Assembly (NCBI GenBank): GCA_029964075.1
Contig: CM057144.1
Coordinates: forward strand, 1,759,281-1,823,280
DNA from: Patiria pectinifera
Taxonomy: Eukaryota > Echinodermata > Asteroidea > Valvatida > Asterinidae
Length of the DNA stretch: 64,000 bases
Direction of reading: 5' to 3'
In this document: one piece after another, positions 21,302 to 33,744 of the stretch
Position numbering within the stretch: position 1 is the stretch's first letter
Layout: the number at the start of each line of letters is the position of its first letter
Notes under the pieces: model-generated
What the model was told of the DNA's origin: nothing
Seen by the model: the letters and a program-made list of their open reading frames with translations, nothing else
Databases searched by the model: none
Translations under genes and position numbers: made by a program

Positions 21302-21777
21302 CAGGGTGGTGCAAAAAGGAGGAATCACACTTTTGACAGGAATTGTAACCTACTTGCTTAACTTAGTTATTATTATAATATAGTGAAATATAGGCCTTCA
21401 ACCGTTATACGTGGTGACAAAAATCTTTTAAAAATCGCCAGAATAGTGTTATTATGCTAATTTGAATACAAGTCACCAAAATCACTGTTGTCCACGTGTA
21501 CGTCTAGTGTAGCGTTTTTACGGTCTTCAAATCAAGCTCCGGATGTCAGTCAAGCGGATGGAATAAAGCCGTCAGCATGGACAACCAGGTGTGGCGCATA
21601 AAATGGATAAACTACCATAAATTACCATACAAAATATGCATTTGCAATCATTTTTCGTCACTTCTGTTTAAAGATCAATATTTTAATGCATGCAAGAAAT
21701 TGAACTTTTGAAACATGCTCAACAAGTAAGTGAAAATTTCTGTCAAAAGTGAGTTTCCTTCTTTTTGCACTACCCTG
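21302..21777. mobile_element. MITE of Tc1/mariner type with TA target duplication
   Basis: 476 bases. Terminal inverted repeats of about 60-75 bases begin CAGGGTGGTGCAAAAAGGAG on the left and the matching CAGGGTAGTGCAAAAAGAAG on the right (reverse strand), both followed by CTTTTGACAG. Each end is flanked directly by TA (21300-21301 and 21778-21779). The interior is AT-rich with no transposase frame, so it is non-autonomous. Confidence 0.88.
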
Positions 21778-22562
21778 TATGTGTAACAGGATTTCATTGT
21801 ACACTTTTGTGAATTAACACACGAAAAACACAATGAGAATATAATGTGACAACTACACGGTACAAAAGCCATTGATATAGCCATTGATATATGTGGTAAC
21901 CAATCAGAATATGGCGATCCAGTATTAAACCTCCCAGGGTCTGCTATTCAAAATAAAGTCGAGTGGACCCTGGGAATGAGGTCAGAGGTGCAAGTGATTC
22001 AGTATAAAGGGATCACGCCATTCGGTAAGCATTGATTCGTCCAAAATGTTTACGTGCGCCGCATGCAGTACGATTTTTTTTCCTTACTCAGTTTCGAGCC
22101 GTCCTGCGTTGTGTCCAAACAGATTCCGTATGTCACCATCCCCGCGAGCGACTAATTAAAACGATGTTATCTCGACAGATGGACAATGATCCGGATTTCG
22201 TGTTTCTTTCCATTACTTTACAGCCTCAAGGAATCAAATCCTGAGATTTTCTTTGCATCAGTGATAGCACGTACGCATAATACGAGTGCAAATTGCATGC
22301 TATATGTAATAAGACTATAAATATTGTAAAATTTGCCTCATCTGTAATGTATTTAAATCATTCCTAAAGGGTGAACCAACAGTATCGTTCACCTACAATG
22401 GGATACTGCGTGGTGTATTTAATTCTGACCGATTTTTAAAAAAGAAATTTGCTCTACGTCGACATATTTTCTATTATCGGTGCTCCCATACTGTGAAAAG
22501 TCTAGTCTTAATCCTAAACATTACTGGGTTTGTATTTTTATTCGTCTATTTTGCAGCCAGCC
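21778..22562. other. Noncoding stretch
   Basis: A TATAAAGGG lies near 22003 and GTAAGC at 22025, but they are too close together to form a normal first exon. Nothing else is supported. Confidence 0.35.
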
Positions 22563-22803
22563 CCGTGACAAACTCGGTTAAGTTGCCACGGCGGTGGAGG
22601 TCTCTATGAACAAGATCAATAAATTCTAGTCTTGGTAATTTTGGCAGCGCTACCCAGGACGTTCCGAGCATACCTCACGTGCATGCATTAGCTGGAATAC
22701 AGCGCGCGTGAGGTATGCTCAGAATGTCCTGGGTAGCGCTGCCAATGTTGCCAAGACTTGATTTTATTCGTCTTGTTGATAGCGACCTCGCTTGTCACGG
22801 ACT
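22563..22803. mobile_element. 240-bp foldback element
   Basis: The inner arms are nearly perfect: CAGCGCTACCCAGGAC (~22646) pairs with GTCCTGGGTAGCGCTG (~22727), with AGCATACCTCACG and GAGGTATGCT around a ~30-base loop. Outer arms continue to GTGACAA on the left and TTGTCAC on the right, with one insertion in the left arm. Confidence 0.9.
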
Positions 22804-22917
22804 TGCTGTATGAGAAATAAAACCAAAAATTCAGTCTTGACCGAAGACTTTAATAAGTCGAGTTTGTGTGCAAAAGCAAACCGGTCATGCAGAAAAGAAA
22901 AATCGATTGGGAAAATA

Positions 22918-23030
22918 TTAACCGGTAAATATTCTTATACCTTCTTATAATCCTATATCTGTACAAGGCTATAATCCGACCGCGGTAAGATTATAGCCTA
23001 GTATAAGAATATTTACCTGTATTCTCTACC
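22918..23030. mobile_element. Short foldback element
   Basis: GGTAAATATTCTTATAC at ~22923 matches GTATAAGAATATTTACC at ~23000 in reverse. An inner pair, AGGCTATAATC and GATTATAGCCT, flanks CGACCGCGGTAA. The left arm carries an extra ~25 bases. It lies only ~115 bases from the preceding foldback. Confidence 0.85.
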
Positions 23031-23936
23031 GACTTAACGGTTGTTTTGTATGTGGAGCCTAGCTTTTTGTACCTAAATGGAAATCATGTACAAAGTGCCA
23101 TCAAACACACAGTATTGCTGCACGCGTTTTTTTGCCAATAACTCACTCGCTCTTGCGTTTATACCATAATGCGTTTGAATATGGTGTACGTGCCTCTAGC
23201 TCTCCAGCTGATAATAACCTTGGAGACAACTTTTATAAATATTTGATCTTGTGATTACCTTTAATGTGCAGTACAATTCTTCCTTATTGCTGCTCCGTTG
23301 TACGAACCTAATGCTGTAGGGGGGGGGGGTGTCTTAATGAGACTATGCCCTGATGCTCAAAGCAATTAAAGATCTGCCTTAACAGGTTCCTTGGTAATGG
23401 AAATCAACCGAGGTAAATTGTGGTCTTTAATTATGCATGGTGACCTGCGTCAAGGAGACAGCACACGGTCAGGGTGTGTTCAATGGCCACACAGGGAAAG
23501 ATACAGCGGGTGTCAAGAATTATTCAAAAGACAAACAAATATTCATCAAAGGGACGTATAATAATGTACCATTAGTAGGGTCGGCTACTGTTGGTACGAT
23601 ATTGGTCCTTAAACACCTTATTCCCGAGGTTGCCGTTTTGGATCGTGTTTCCTGAATGTATTTTATGGATTGTAAACTGTTGAATGGTATGGTGCCAGAC
23701 TATTTTTTCGTTCCAAGCTGCACGTTTTCAAATGCTTGTTAAATGAGGCTTAAAACATTAGGGTAATCAATTTTTTTAATTACTGATCAGAACAGACTGG
23801 TATTAATCTGTAATTAACTTTATTTCATAGCTTTCATTTCTATTCGCAAGTTCCATAAATGAAGATTATACCTTGTTTCCAAGTTACATGGCCGACTCAT
23901 GAATAGGTCCTATTGCCCTGAAGCGTGTGGGGCAAC
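23031..23936. other. Noncoding stretch
   Basis: Includes a 10-G run near 23320. One 72-codon frame at 23437 has no domain or splice support. Confidence 0.4.
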
Positions 23937-24251
23937 GATCTGATACACCGTGCCCTCTGGAGACATGCACACAAAAGGGAACAAAAGATTGTATACGTCT
24001 CCACGGGGCAATTTCTATAGATGAATACGTCTCCGCAAGGTTTTCACGAAATAGATATATTGATTTTACTCAAAAACTAGGAATTTCCAAGGTTTGTTCA
24101 TCCGTCGCAAATGGAAGAGTTTTAGAAAAGGGATATAAAGTCCGAATTTCAGCCTAGGAAATTAATTCTGGTTAAAATAAGAGCATTTTGAAACTGTACT
24201 TTCAAACTCGAAAACTTTAGTACACGAGAACAAAGAAATGTCTCCACAATT
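23937..24251 (-). repeat. Dispersed repeat, copy B
   Basis: Reverse-complement partner of 18024-18311. It carries about 24 extra bases (around 24135-24160) absent from copy A, so one copy has an indel. Confidence 0.9.
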
Positions 24252-26819
24252 TCAGTATCTATGTTTTGGGTAAATGGATGAAGTTGCGTGAAAGCACATA
24301 ATGTTTCCGCAACGTGCAATTGTATGTATTTGGTATAAAGACTTGTTTGTGCAATTGAATGACATCAACGATCAACATCTCCGAAGCCTTTCCAGCTAAC
24401 ATCATTAACAAATTCTTGAGGGCTTATCAGTATTTCAAGTTGATTGTTGCTTCTTTAAGACGAGCAAATTCGTCTTCAAACCTGTATGATTTCTCACGCT
24501 CTATTGTGAACGGTAGTTTTTTTTCTTTCAAGATAAAAAAAACCAGATAACAAATCTGGCGCAGGTCCGAGCATCATGATTTCTATAGTAATACGAGAAG
24601 TGCTTTCCCTATTGGTTTTGGACCCTTGTGAGTTCAAGATTTGGGGTAAACAACCACCGTCTTAGAAACTTGGTTATTACATATTAATGTCGGGAAACTG
24701 AAAGTCAGCACGTGAAACTTATCGCGATTAGACCACGATCGTCTTATTTTGCATCTCGCTGCTTTTATGTGCTTTCGTCTGCCGGTCAAAACATGAACTC
24801 ATTTGCGAAATGCGCTCTGAAAAAAAAAGCTTTCAGTCTAATAATATTGAACAAAACGCAAATCGTTCTCTGTGAGCAATTTGTGTCCTCTTTTCAACTC
24901 ATATCGTTGATCAGTCCACCACTCTGCTTCGTTATTTGCCATCGCGCGCGGTGATGTTGTATCCATCATCGCGCCCCGCTGGGAAATTCAAGCTGCCTTG
25001 CAGTTTTTTCCCCCCTGGAGCTGTCGGGGACAATGCTCTATATAATGGATGTCGGAACAGAGGGTCATATGGGATTAACTGTGCACGCAATGCAATTTTG
25101 AAAATACTTTCTTGCTCTGTATAAATCCGTTTCTCTTTGTCTGCAACTTGACTTGATCGACTGATTAGGTACAGAGACACGTTAATTAAGACAAGCTTTA
25201 TAGATGTTTTGTAAAAGTCCATGTCTTTAGGTTTTTTATGGAGTTGCAATAAAGATACCATGTACAATTATTATCAAAAGGTATAATTAACAAGACAGTA
25301 TTTACAAAAAAGAAATAGGTATCCTGACATAAACTGTATAGATCGATTGCATTCGGAAGTCATTTTTGAGGTTTTTTGTTATAGCTCCATGGTCAAAGTA
25401 TCAACTACTTTCATCTTTCGGTCAATTATATTTCCTCAAAAAGTAAACAAATTAAACACGCACTCAAATTCACCAATACATGGGTTTATTTCATACCAAT
25501 CGTCGGGCAGACGAAAATTTTTCAACGAAGATTACTCAAATATGCTTGAAATTTGCCTGACAAATCCAAGGAAATTGCCAATGCCTGCCCTGCAGTCAGC
25601 GTGTAAGATTGTCATTAAGGGTTTTGCGAACACGGATATGCCAGCGCCGAGGGACGAGAGATGCGTCGGGGCGTTGTGTCGCTTCGGCGTGCGGTCATCG
25701 CGGTCCGGCGCCAGGGACAGAAGTGACCCGTAAGCCCGTCTGACAGACAGGTAGACTTACTTCGCCACCACGTCTCCCAGATCGTACCCCGTTCTTGTGA
25801 TTTATTTATGATCGCCTTTGGCATAAGAGCTACTGAACAATGAATAAATCCCTTACAGGGTTCATGTAATGTACTTTTTAAAAACGAAAAAAAAAAAAAA
25901 AAAAAACCGGTTGCCAGCTAAAATGCATTGTTGTTGCTTGTAAGTTGTAACTGGTACTCGGCATTTAAAGTTGCTATGCAAATTAAAAATTTGGTTTTTG
26001 TCTGGGGGGTTTCTGCGTGAAATTGAGCCCAAACTCACAGTGTAACACGCCGTCATTCTGACGTGACGTATTAGGCATCGTTACCAACTGGCACGTTATT
26101 ACACGGTTCAGTGACGTACATGTGCAGACCGTGACGACACCGTCGTCAAACAGCGCAACCGTAACGAAAGAAGTTCGGTCACTTGCCTCGACTCGTTAGC
26201 CATGGAATTGTCTATACGATGAGTTAATACAAAGTCATCTCGGCACCAAATCGTTGTTACTCAAAGCTATGTGACTAGGTAATTATGTGAGCTTTTGAAC
26301 CGAAAATCATTCAACCTATTGCAGAATAGTAAAAATTGTGACGGCCGTGCTACAGTTATTTCACGGGCCTCTGCATTAAGGCCAATAAACACACACGCAA
26401 CTATGTTGCGCATCTTTTAAAGTACGTACAAACCAATGGACATGTTTACATACGCGGCAAAGCCGCGCGTCTTATCACTCATTTTTATTGTGCGTAGATA
26501 CTTTATAAAAACGGACGACATAGGCTTATGTGTCGCATAGGTATAAATTGGCCGTTACACTAACATATATTTAAATCATGAAAACCTTTTTATATTTCAC
26601 CGTTTTTCAAACCAATTTCGTTCCTATTTTAAAGAAGAATAAACACAATTGAAATGTGTGAATGTCAGTCAAGTTAGGTAATGGCACTGACATTTGAAAT
26701 AAACTAAAACATACGGGGGAAAAGAATGTATTGAAACATCTACTGATTCAAAAACCAACAACATTAAGTAGTCTAAAAGAACTGAAAATGTAGTTTGTAA
26801 AATTATGGTGTTTGTACTT
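24252..26819. other. Noncoding stretch
   Basis: Contains a GC-rich patch at ~25.62-25.74 kb and a cluster of TGACG motifs at 26.06-26.15 kb (CRE-like half sites). An A-run sits at ~25890. No supportable gene. Confidence 0.35.
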
Positions 26820-26822
26820 CAG

Positions 26823-27175
26823 CTAAGTGGACTTTAAAAAAAAAACCGCCACAGGTCATGGGCATTTTAACTTCAACCGTCTGGAAGGCCATAAGGCGTT
26901 CATTTACAAAGCTAGACGACGAAATACTCCTTAGTAATTATGGAAGCACCGGCAGCTAATTCACGCTGAAGAACTAAGTAGGATGTAATTTACAATTGTG
27001 CTGTTTTAATCCGGCTAATTCGACTTCAAAAAGCGCCACCGGTTATGCGCCTTTTAAACTTGAACCGTCTTGAAGGCCATGCATTAGGCATTCATTATAT
27101 TTTTTTACCAAGCTACAGACAGTGAAATTCTCCTCAATAATTAATGAGCACGGGTAGTTGATTCACGCTGCATAA
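26823..27175. repeat. Diverged direct duplication (~160 bp units)
   Basis: Units at about 26823-26975 and 27013-27170 share the order CCGCCACAGGTCATG, TTTTAACTTCAACCGTCT, GGAAGGCCAT, GGCGTTCATT, AGCTAGACGACGAAATACTC and ATTCACGCTG with many substitutions. It is an old tandem duplication. Several GC-rich words are better conserved than their surroundings. Confidence 0.8.
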
Positions 27176-29883
27176 GCGTTCATGTCAGTAAATTTTGTTT
27201 GTTCAATATTCGGGTCAATGCTGGTGCGAAGTTCGATCCATCACAGCGCGGTCATTATCATGCGAGCTCAGAGCCGTGTGTGGCGTGCACATCAAGCTGA
27301 TGAGTTCATAATTATAATATCCCTAACTTGATATTGACAGGATTATGCGCGGCAGGCTAGACCGCATCTTGGTCCATCTGAGGCCGAGATGGCGTAAGCC
27401 CACACACCTGAGTTGACGAAAAGGCAAACCTTATAATAACGAGAGTTTGTTTTAATCGCTTGATGGGATTATATTGTCACGCACGTTTGCTTTTGCGTCG
27501 GTCTCAGCCCTAAATATTTCACGAGCCTCAGCTCAGAAGCACATGATTCATGCCCGTTTGTATATCAAATATCTGAAAGTAGGAAAGCGTTATCTTGGAA
27601 GGTCAATGCAAATGCTATTCTGAAATTGTTGAGGATTAGGTCGGTTGATTTTGGGGGCAATGAAATATGATTATTTTATAAATATATTCAAATGATCATA
27701 TATTCCCCCATATAGCCCATTAGGTAGACAGATTTTGCTATTAGTCGTACCTCAGTGAAACGAGGTACATTAAGGAATACATAATGTCTCCCTGATGCAG
27801 AACCCGCATTTACAAAGTTTGACGAGGGTACATTAAGTTTAGGTTAGGGTTAGGTTTCACTAAAGTTGGGATTTTCACATAGCAGTCTCATCTTCTTTAT
27901 GGCGTGTTATTTCGAATGTTCACAAAAGCACGCTGTCCGAACTCCGAACTGTCACATTAAACCAGTTCCCTTTTCGAACTTCATATGAACGAGACAATCG
28001 TTTAATTGTTTTCTATAAATAACAGACGTAGGCACAATACACATATCGATAATAACCATGACAATTTTTTCTTTTAATGTTACCCTTAATTGCTTCTTTA
28101 ATTTCCAACCGAGAACTAGCCTAATTTATGCGTTTTCAATGTGGCGCAGAAAATATACCTGCTGTGTACACACCTGCCACTCGTGCGATTAAGAAAAAAA
28201 TATGCAAAGTAGTTGAGTGTTCGCAGACGCGCTACACTACTTTTCCAGTGCGTGTTTTTCGTCGTGAATGGTTGTTAATGGTCATGCAGCTTAATAAATT
28301 GGAAATAAGCCTATCTTTATAACTCCATTGGAAAATAACAGTGGAAAATCGGAAAAATAACACTTACAGTGTGAATTTTGGATCGTTCTCGCTGCGCTCT
28401 ATTTTCAAGAATTAATTTTACACCTGGATTGTGTTTTTTACAAAAATGCAATGTGGTCATGCATCGTTAGATGCTCAGAACATATTGTCATCATATTGTC
28501 TCAGAACATAATGTCATTAATGTATTATCCCGTAATATAGTTTCATCGTGCATCTAATTTGTTTTTTTTTTTTTACATTAGCGCCTTGTTGATTCAACGA
28601 CATGCAGATCATTAAGAAAACCGATTATGTGCAAGAATTTAATTTGTGATTTTATTCAGCACTGTGATTTTCATGAGGTTATGCTTTCATCGGATTTGGT
28701 TAGTTTGTTGATTGGTTGGTTTGTTTGTTAACAAGATCACTCAACATGGACGGATGTGCACGAAATTGTTTTTAGGGGTGTCCTGTTGTTAAGGATTCTC
28801 CACTATCTATGCGAGTATTTTTTTGGGTGTACTGACAATATAGCGGGGAAATTGTTCAGCCTTGGGGGAGGTTTTCGCTCTCTGTGAACTTTCTAGATTT
28901 TATAGAATCGCCACGAGTGTTTTTGCAATATTTAAAAGTATTGATAGAGATTGACGTAGACCTATTATTCATTTGTGTAAATTATTCAAAACTTTTACGA
29001 ATATGAGTATCAAAACAAACGCAATACCTAAAGAATAATACCTACGTAAAATTCAGGGCAAACGTCAGTTCAAAGTTATTTTAAGGGTTTTGTTTGTTTT
29101 TACTTGGGAGTAGTTGTGGTTCTAAACGTGACAGTATCGCTATAATCAAGTCAGTTCGAACACGTCGACAGCTGTGGTATTCTTTCCAAAATCAACATGA
29201 CATTTAGTCCTCAGAAATTTGATGCACATGTTTGAACGAGTAACAACGCATCTTTAGTGCGTAGAGACTTTCACATTACAATGTACCTAAATACCTTAAC
29301 AAACAGTCGTCGGTAGCATCGCGGTGTTCATGCAAATTACCGCAAACAGTCGTCGTAGGCACCTCACCGTATTTTTTCACCAGTACAAATTTGTTCATGT
29401 TGTCGGCATTTCGTATTTTTGCATGTCGTAACCTTATGTCGTTGGGCATTGATTAATGCTAAATTTACCAACAATATCTTTTTAAAATATAGTTCTTTCA
29501 CTCTTGTCTCAGATGTTCTTAAAAGTATCGTTTTTCGTTTTGCTACAACAAGCTTTGTCATAGCGGCCACAGCAAGCAATAAAAAACTGAAATGAATTCG
29601 AAATTCCCTGTACAGACAGCCAAGTTGAAATATTTTTTTAATCATGAGTCTTTCAGAAAAATCCAAATTGATAAATATTACACACCAACGAAACATAATC
29701 CCGCGCCCCCAAGATGGTTCGACCAATCACAACCGTGATTTTTAATGTTCGACATGCGCGTACAAAATCCAGACACGCGTTCATGCGCGTATGATACGCG
29801 CGCGTCATGAACATGTAGTGATAATGCATTGGAGAGGCGCACGTGATGTTGCTCACGCGCGCGCGCGCAATCGGCGGGGATTA
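27176..29883. other. Noncoding stretch
   Basis: AT-rich. GC and CpG rise from ~29.7 kb with a run of alternating CG near 29860. No gene recognised. Confidence 0.35.
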
Positions 29884-30063
29884 ATGGATCAGTCCAACAA
29901 ACAGCAAGCAGGTGCACCGTCAAATAATCCGCACCCCACACCGCCCGAGTCCACATTCTCGGGAAAAAACTACACTCCGAGCAACCGAATGCTCATCAAC
30001 CGTGTACCTTGCGGGTCGGGTCCCGGCTTTCTCCCCGTCGAACTCTGGACTCGGCGAGACTAG
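29884..30063 (+). CDS. Candidate small exon in CpG-rich patch (weak)
   Basis: ATG at 29885 follows a (CG)n-rich stretch and opens 59 codons beginning MDQSNKQQAGAPSNN, rich in Asn, Gln, Pro and Ser, ending at TAG near 30061. Composition looks more coding-like than neighbouring frames, and CpG richness fits a first exon. I recognise no domain and no strong donor. It may be chance. Confidence 0.2.
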   Translation: MDQSNKQQAGAPSNNPHPTPPESTFSGKNYTPSNRMLINRVPCGSGPGFLPVELWTRRD

Positions 30064-30076
30064 AGACCCACAGATG

Positions 30077-30118
30077 CCCTCGGCGGGGGGATAGGTTGGA
30101 TCGCTTCCCCGCCGAGGG
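30077..30118. repeat. GC-rich perfect hairpin
   Basis: CCCTCGGCGGGG and CCCCGCCGAGGG form a 12-bp perfect stem around an 18-base loop, in the same CpG-rich patch. Confidence 0.85.
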
Positions 30119-33100
30119 GACCAATCGGTATGGATTTTTGGGTGAGATCATCTCCGCGGTGATTCGATTTTGGTTCCTCGGATGCAGCCACTGTAATAAA
30201 CTGACCCTAGGCGGTTCTGCGAAAGAAAAAGGTCCCACTCTCGCTGCATAGTAACTATGGATCGTCCTCGCTCGGTATATTTGTAAGGCAATAACATCCA
30301 TTGTCTATATAAGTAGCGACAGAAAGGTGCCCTTCCAAAAAGTTTAGACCAAAAAGGGTGCCTCGTTATTTTCGTTCGGCAGAGAAAAATGCATATTTCA
30401 ACAAATTTTGTTTCCAACTCAGATATTGAAATTGCATAGATCCTTCTAAGGATTTCAGACTTTTAAAATTTTCCTGAGAAAAAAATATTGCCTTTTTGAT
30501 TTACTTATACCACAATGAATCCTGGTTTTCAGTACATATTTAGTCTTGCAATTTGTTACTTCAGGCTTTGATAAAAGTATTTCAATGGTTAACCTTTAAT
30601 TTTGTACCTATAATTTAGCCAAACCTTTAAAAGCGCGGAGTGCACTTTTTTTATAGGCATCTTCTGCGAATCATTTTGACGTTCGTTTGTATTAGAGCAA
30701 TGAGTGTGCTGCACAACAATGGCACATCTTTGAACAGCCTGTAAAATGTCAACACAGGTGCACAATGCGCAGTTGATTATGATTATTCTTCATTGATTGT
30801 GACATGCTGAGCAAGCATGTGAGATGTAGCTCAGTTCCCCCATTATGGTTGACTAATTGTCATGGCAGAGGAATGAACAAAGAATGTGTCAACTATTTCA
30901 ACCACTGGGAGGTACAAAGTAAGCTTTCTCGCCAGAAAAGGGTCAATTGTGAGGTTTTGTATTTAGAAAATAATTGCTTTCGGCAACGACGTCAAGTACA
31001 GAAGTGTAGTGAAAAATCAAATTCTAGGTTCTCAAGAAATTGTTGCTCTCTCCGTTCTCTGTGACTATTCTTTTCTCTCCAAATGAGATTCTCTTCTCTC
31101 CAAATGAGTTTGTAATTTTTATGGCTTATTTAACTTTCGAGTTAGAGCGTCTGTACTGTCCATAACAATAATATTTTCATTTTGTGTTTTCTTTACGTCT
31201 TTACCGTACAAAAAAGATCCACCAAAAGTATAAAGTGTAAACAATCACATTGGAGCAAATTCATTCGAACAAAAATTACACGAAGGAAAATACCAAATAT
31301 AAACAGAAACAACCAACAAGGCTGGTGTGTCCCAATTCCTCAGCGGTTGCAGACGCGTCGCACGACGTACAGCTTCAGGGTGGCGGGAATCAGACTCACT
31401 ATACACCCGCCTCATCACTAAGTCTCCCGCTACGGGCGGTTCATTCCATTTCCACCGGGCGCCGAGGGAACACCTTCGCAGTAACTTTCATTTAGGACCG
31501 AAATCTCTGCCGTGCCAAGATGCCATTTCTGGTTCTAAACACGGCCCGGTTTTTTTTCTCATTTATTTCCGGGCGTGCGGGGCTTTTGGGGCCCGCAGGT
31601 TTGTTCCTTGATTACAGGAGACACAGTGAGAGCAACAGTTTAATATCGAACATGATGGCAAGAAGGGTCGAGTCTGTATAGGCTCGAACGACAAGGAAAT
31701 GAAAGAGTACAACATTATGTTCGTAGGACACGACTGCCATTCAATGCTTGGCTCATGCTACGGCAGTAACATGAGATAACCGCGGGCGTGTAGTCAATTT
31801 AACCTTATTTGCGCATACGTAAATGAAGGCCCAACCCCAACCAAATTCCGTGGTTCTTATTGGGGTTCTTCACTATATTTTAACAACCAAGAATAATTTT
31901 TATAGGCCTGTACCCTTTCCAAACAGGTAAATTTAACGTAGACAGACTTCCCCTCAACATTTTTTGTTCTCAGATATACACTGACAGAGGTGATTTTTTT
32001 CTTCAAAGACCCGATGTTTGTATTCCAGTTAATTCATGAAACAGTCGTCGACTTGTTCTCATTTACGACGAGAGACAATCAGCAGTACAGGTGCCGCCTT
32101 GCGGTGTGTAGTGCCTTAGAGACATGTATTCTGCTCACCGTCTGGTATCAAATTGAATTCGGATAACTTTTGCCCCAAATTAATCAATTCTTCTCCAAGA
32201 GCAAAAATAGACATGTCTTTTGTTATTATAATTTATGTTACTAATGGTATTTATTGGAACGACTAAGGTAAGCACCTTTGGGCTCTCTTGACTCAAACAT
32301 TTGATCTCACTTAATCGTAATCATCTTTTTTCAGTCTCTTGAGGGCGCTATTACCCTATTGCGTGTAATTGGTTTAAAATTGAAGGAGAATGGTCTAGCA
32401 ATTAATTTGTTATTACTATAAGAGTGAAACACGATATCTGGCGTTTCATTATTGTCCTGGCATCACTTTTCCATGTGCATTTAAAGTACCATGGCAGGTT
32501 ACTTGCTGTCATTGTGTTGACAAGCCGCAGTTGGACTTGTACCAGTCGTTTCTTTAGCAGTATCAGTCATGCAAAATGGCGGTACCCACGTAAAAAAAAA
32601 CACTGTTCGGAAGTAATAATGCGTATTTATAAAGCGCACGTATCCACCAGTATTGGTGCTACAAGCGACACAATTTTCGGTGATTTTCCAAAACTGGAAT
32701 TGCTTTAAAAGAATTTTATGAACATTGAACAAAATTCCAAACTTGATATCGTTAAATTGCTGTAGTCTTAAAATCGCCATTCCACATGCTCACTCCAGTG
32801 AATTATTGGAGAAATCGTCCGACTGAAGAGTTGAATAACTTGCATCACGCGTTCGATGATGTACATGATTAATTAGTAGGCGGAAAATCGGAAAAGTCTT
32901 TACTTTCGTCTTCGTAGACAAATACGCACCCACGCTGATGAAGAATGAGTCACGTTTCTCCTCAATTCCTAATAAGTTATACCGAGATCACCCACGGGTA
33001 ATTAGGCCTAAGCACACTCTTCTGATGCTGATGCGTACTTAAATCCAGAGTTTGCTTTGGCAGGCCGTACGTTGAACCATTGAAACTATATTATACACAG

Positions 33101-33744
33101 GATATTTTACTTTTTGTGGTGGTTTTGTTGAGGCAACAAAATCGCTCAACGTAGGCTGCTTAACAAGAAACTTTTGTAGTTTTAGTATTGTTGATGCTAC
33201 ACGTGTTGATAATAAGAAGAAAATCATTAATCACAAGTCTTTGAATCTTGTAACTGGATTCCGTTGCTAACTCATATTTTTTTATTAAACCACCTTCAAT
33301 GGTTGTTTCTTTCTAATGATATCTTATCATAGGCAAAATAATTTCCCAGGGTATTTGGTACCAGTCCTGTTCATTTTTTTATTTCCTTTACCAAACTTTT
33401 ATCACAATACCAGCCCCTTCAAAAGTCCACGTTTCCATTTTTAAAGAAATGTGATTTCTTTAAATTCCTTTCAGGCCTATTATGTTTAGTCACTTCAAAG
33501 GTTCCTGAAGACATTTTGGGGCCATATACACCACAGTTTTTAACCCAACGCGCCGCGCCTTCAGCGTCTGCGTGCATGATGGCTGCCTAGCAACCAATTA
33601 GAAGCGGCCTCTCCCCTGCTGTTGATTTATTCAAAACGTGTCAATGTATGTACAGCTATCGACCGCCGCCTGCCATACAAAGGCGAACGATCGGTGCTTG
33701 GTGTCCTCGATCTTAATGTGTCTTCGATTTTGAAAAATGCTCGC
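30119..33744. other. Noncoding stretch
   Basis: Includes a GC-richer island at ~31.33-31.61 kb without recognisable coding sequence. The rest is AT-rich. No RNA gene or element found. Confidence 0.35.

Noticed and set aside
22001-22026. TATAAAGGG with GTAAGC closely following
   Set aside because: Only ~15 bases separate them, too short for a first exon.
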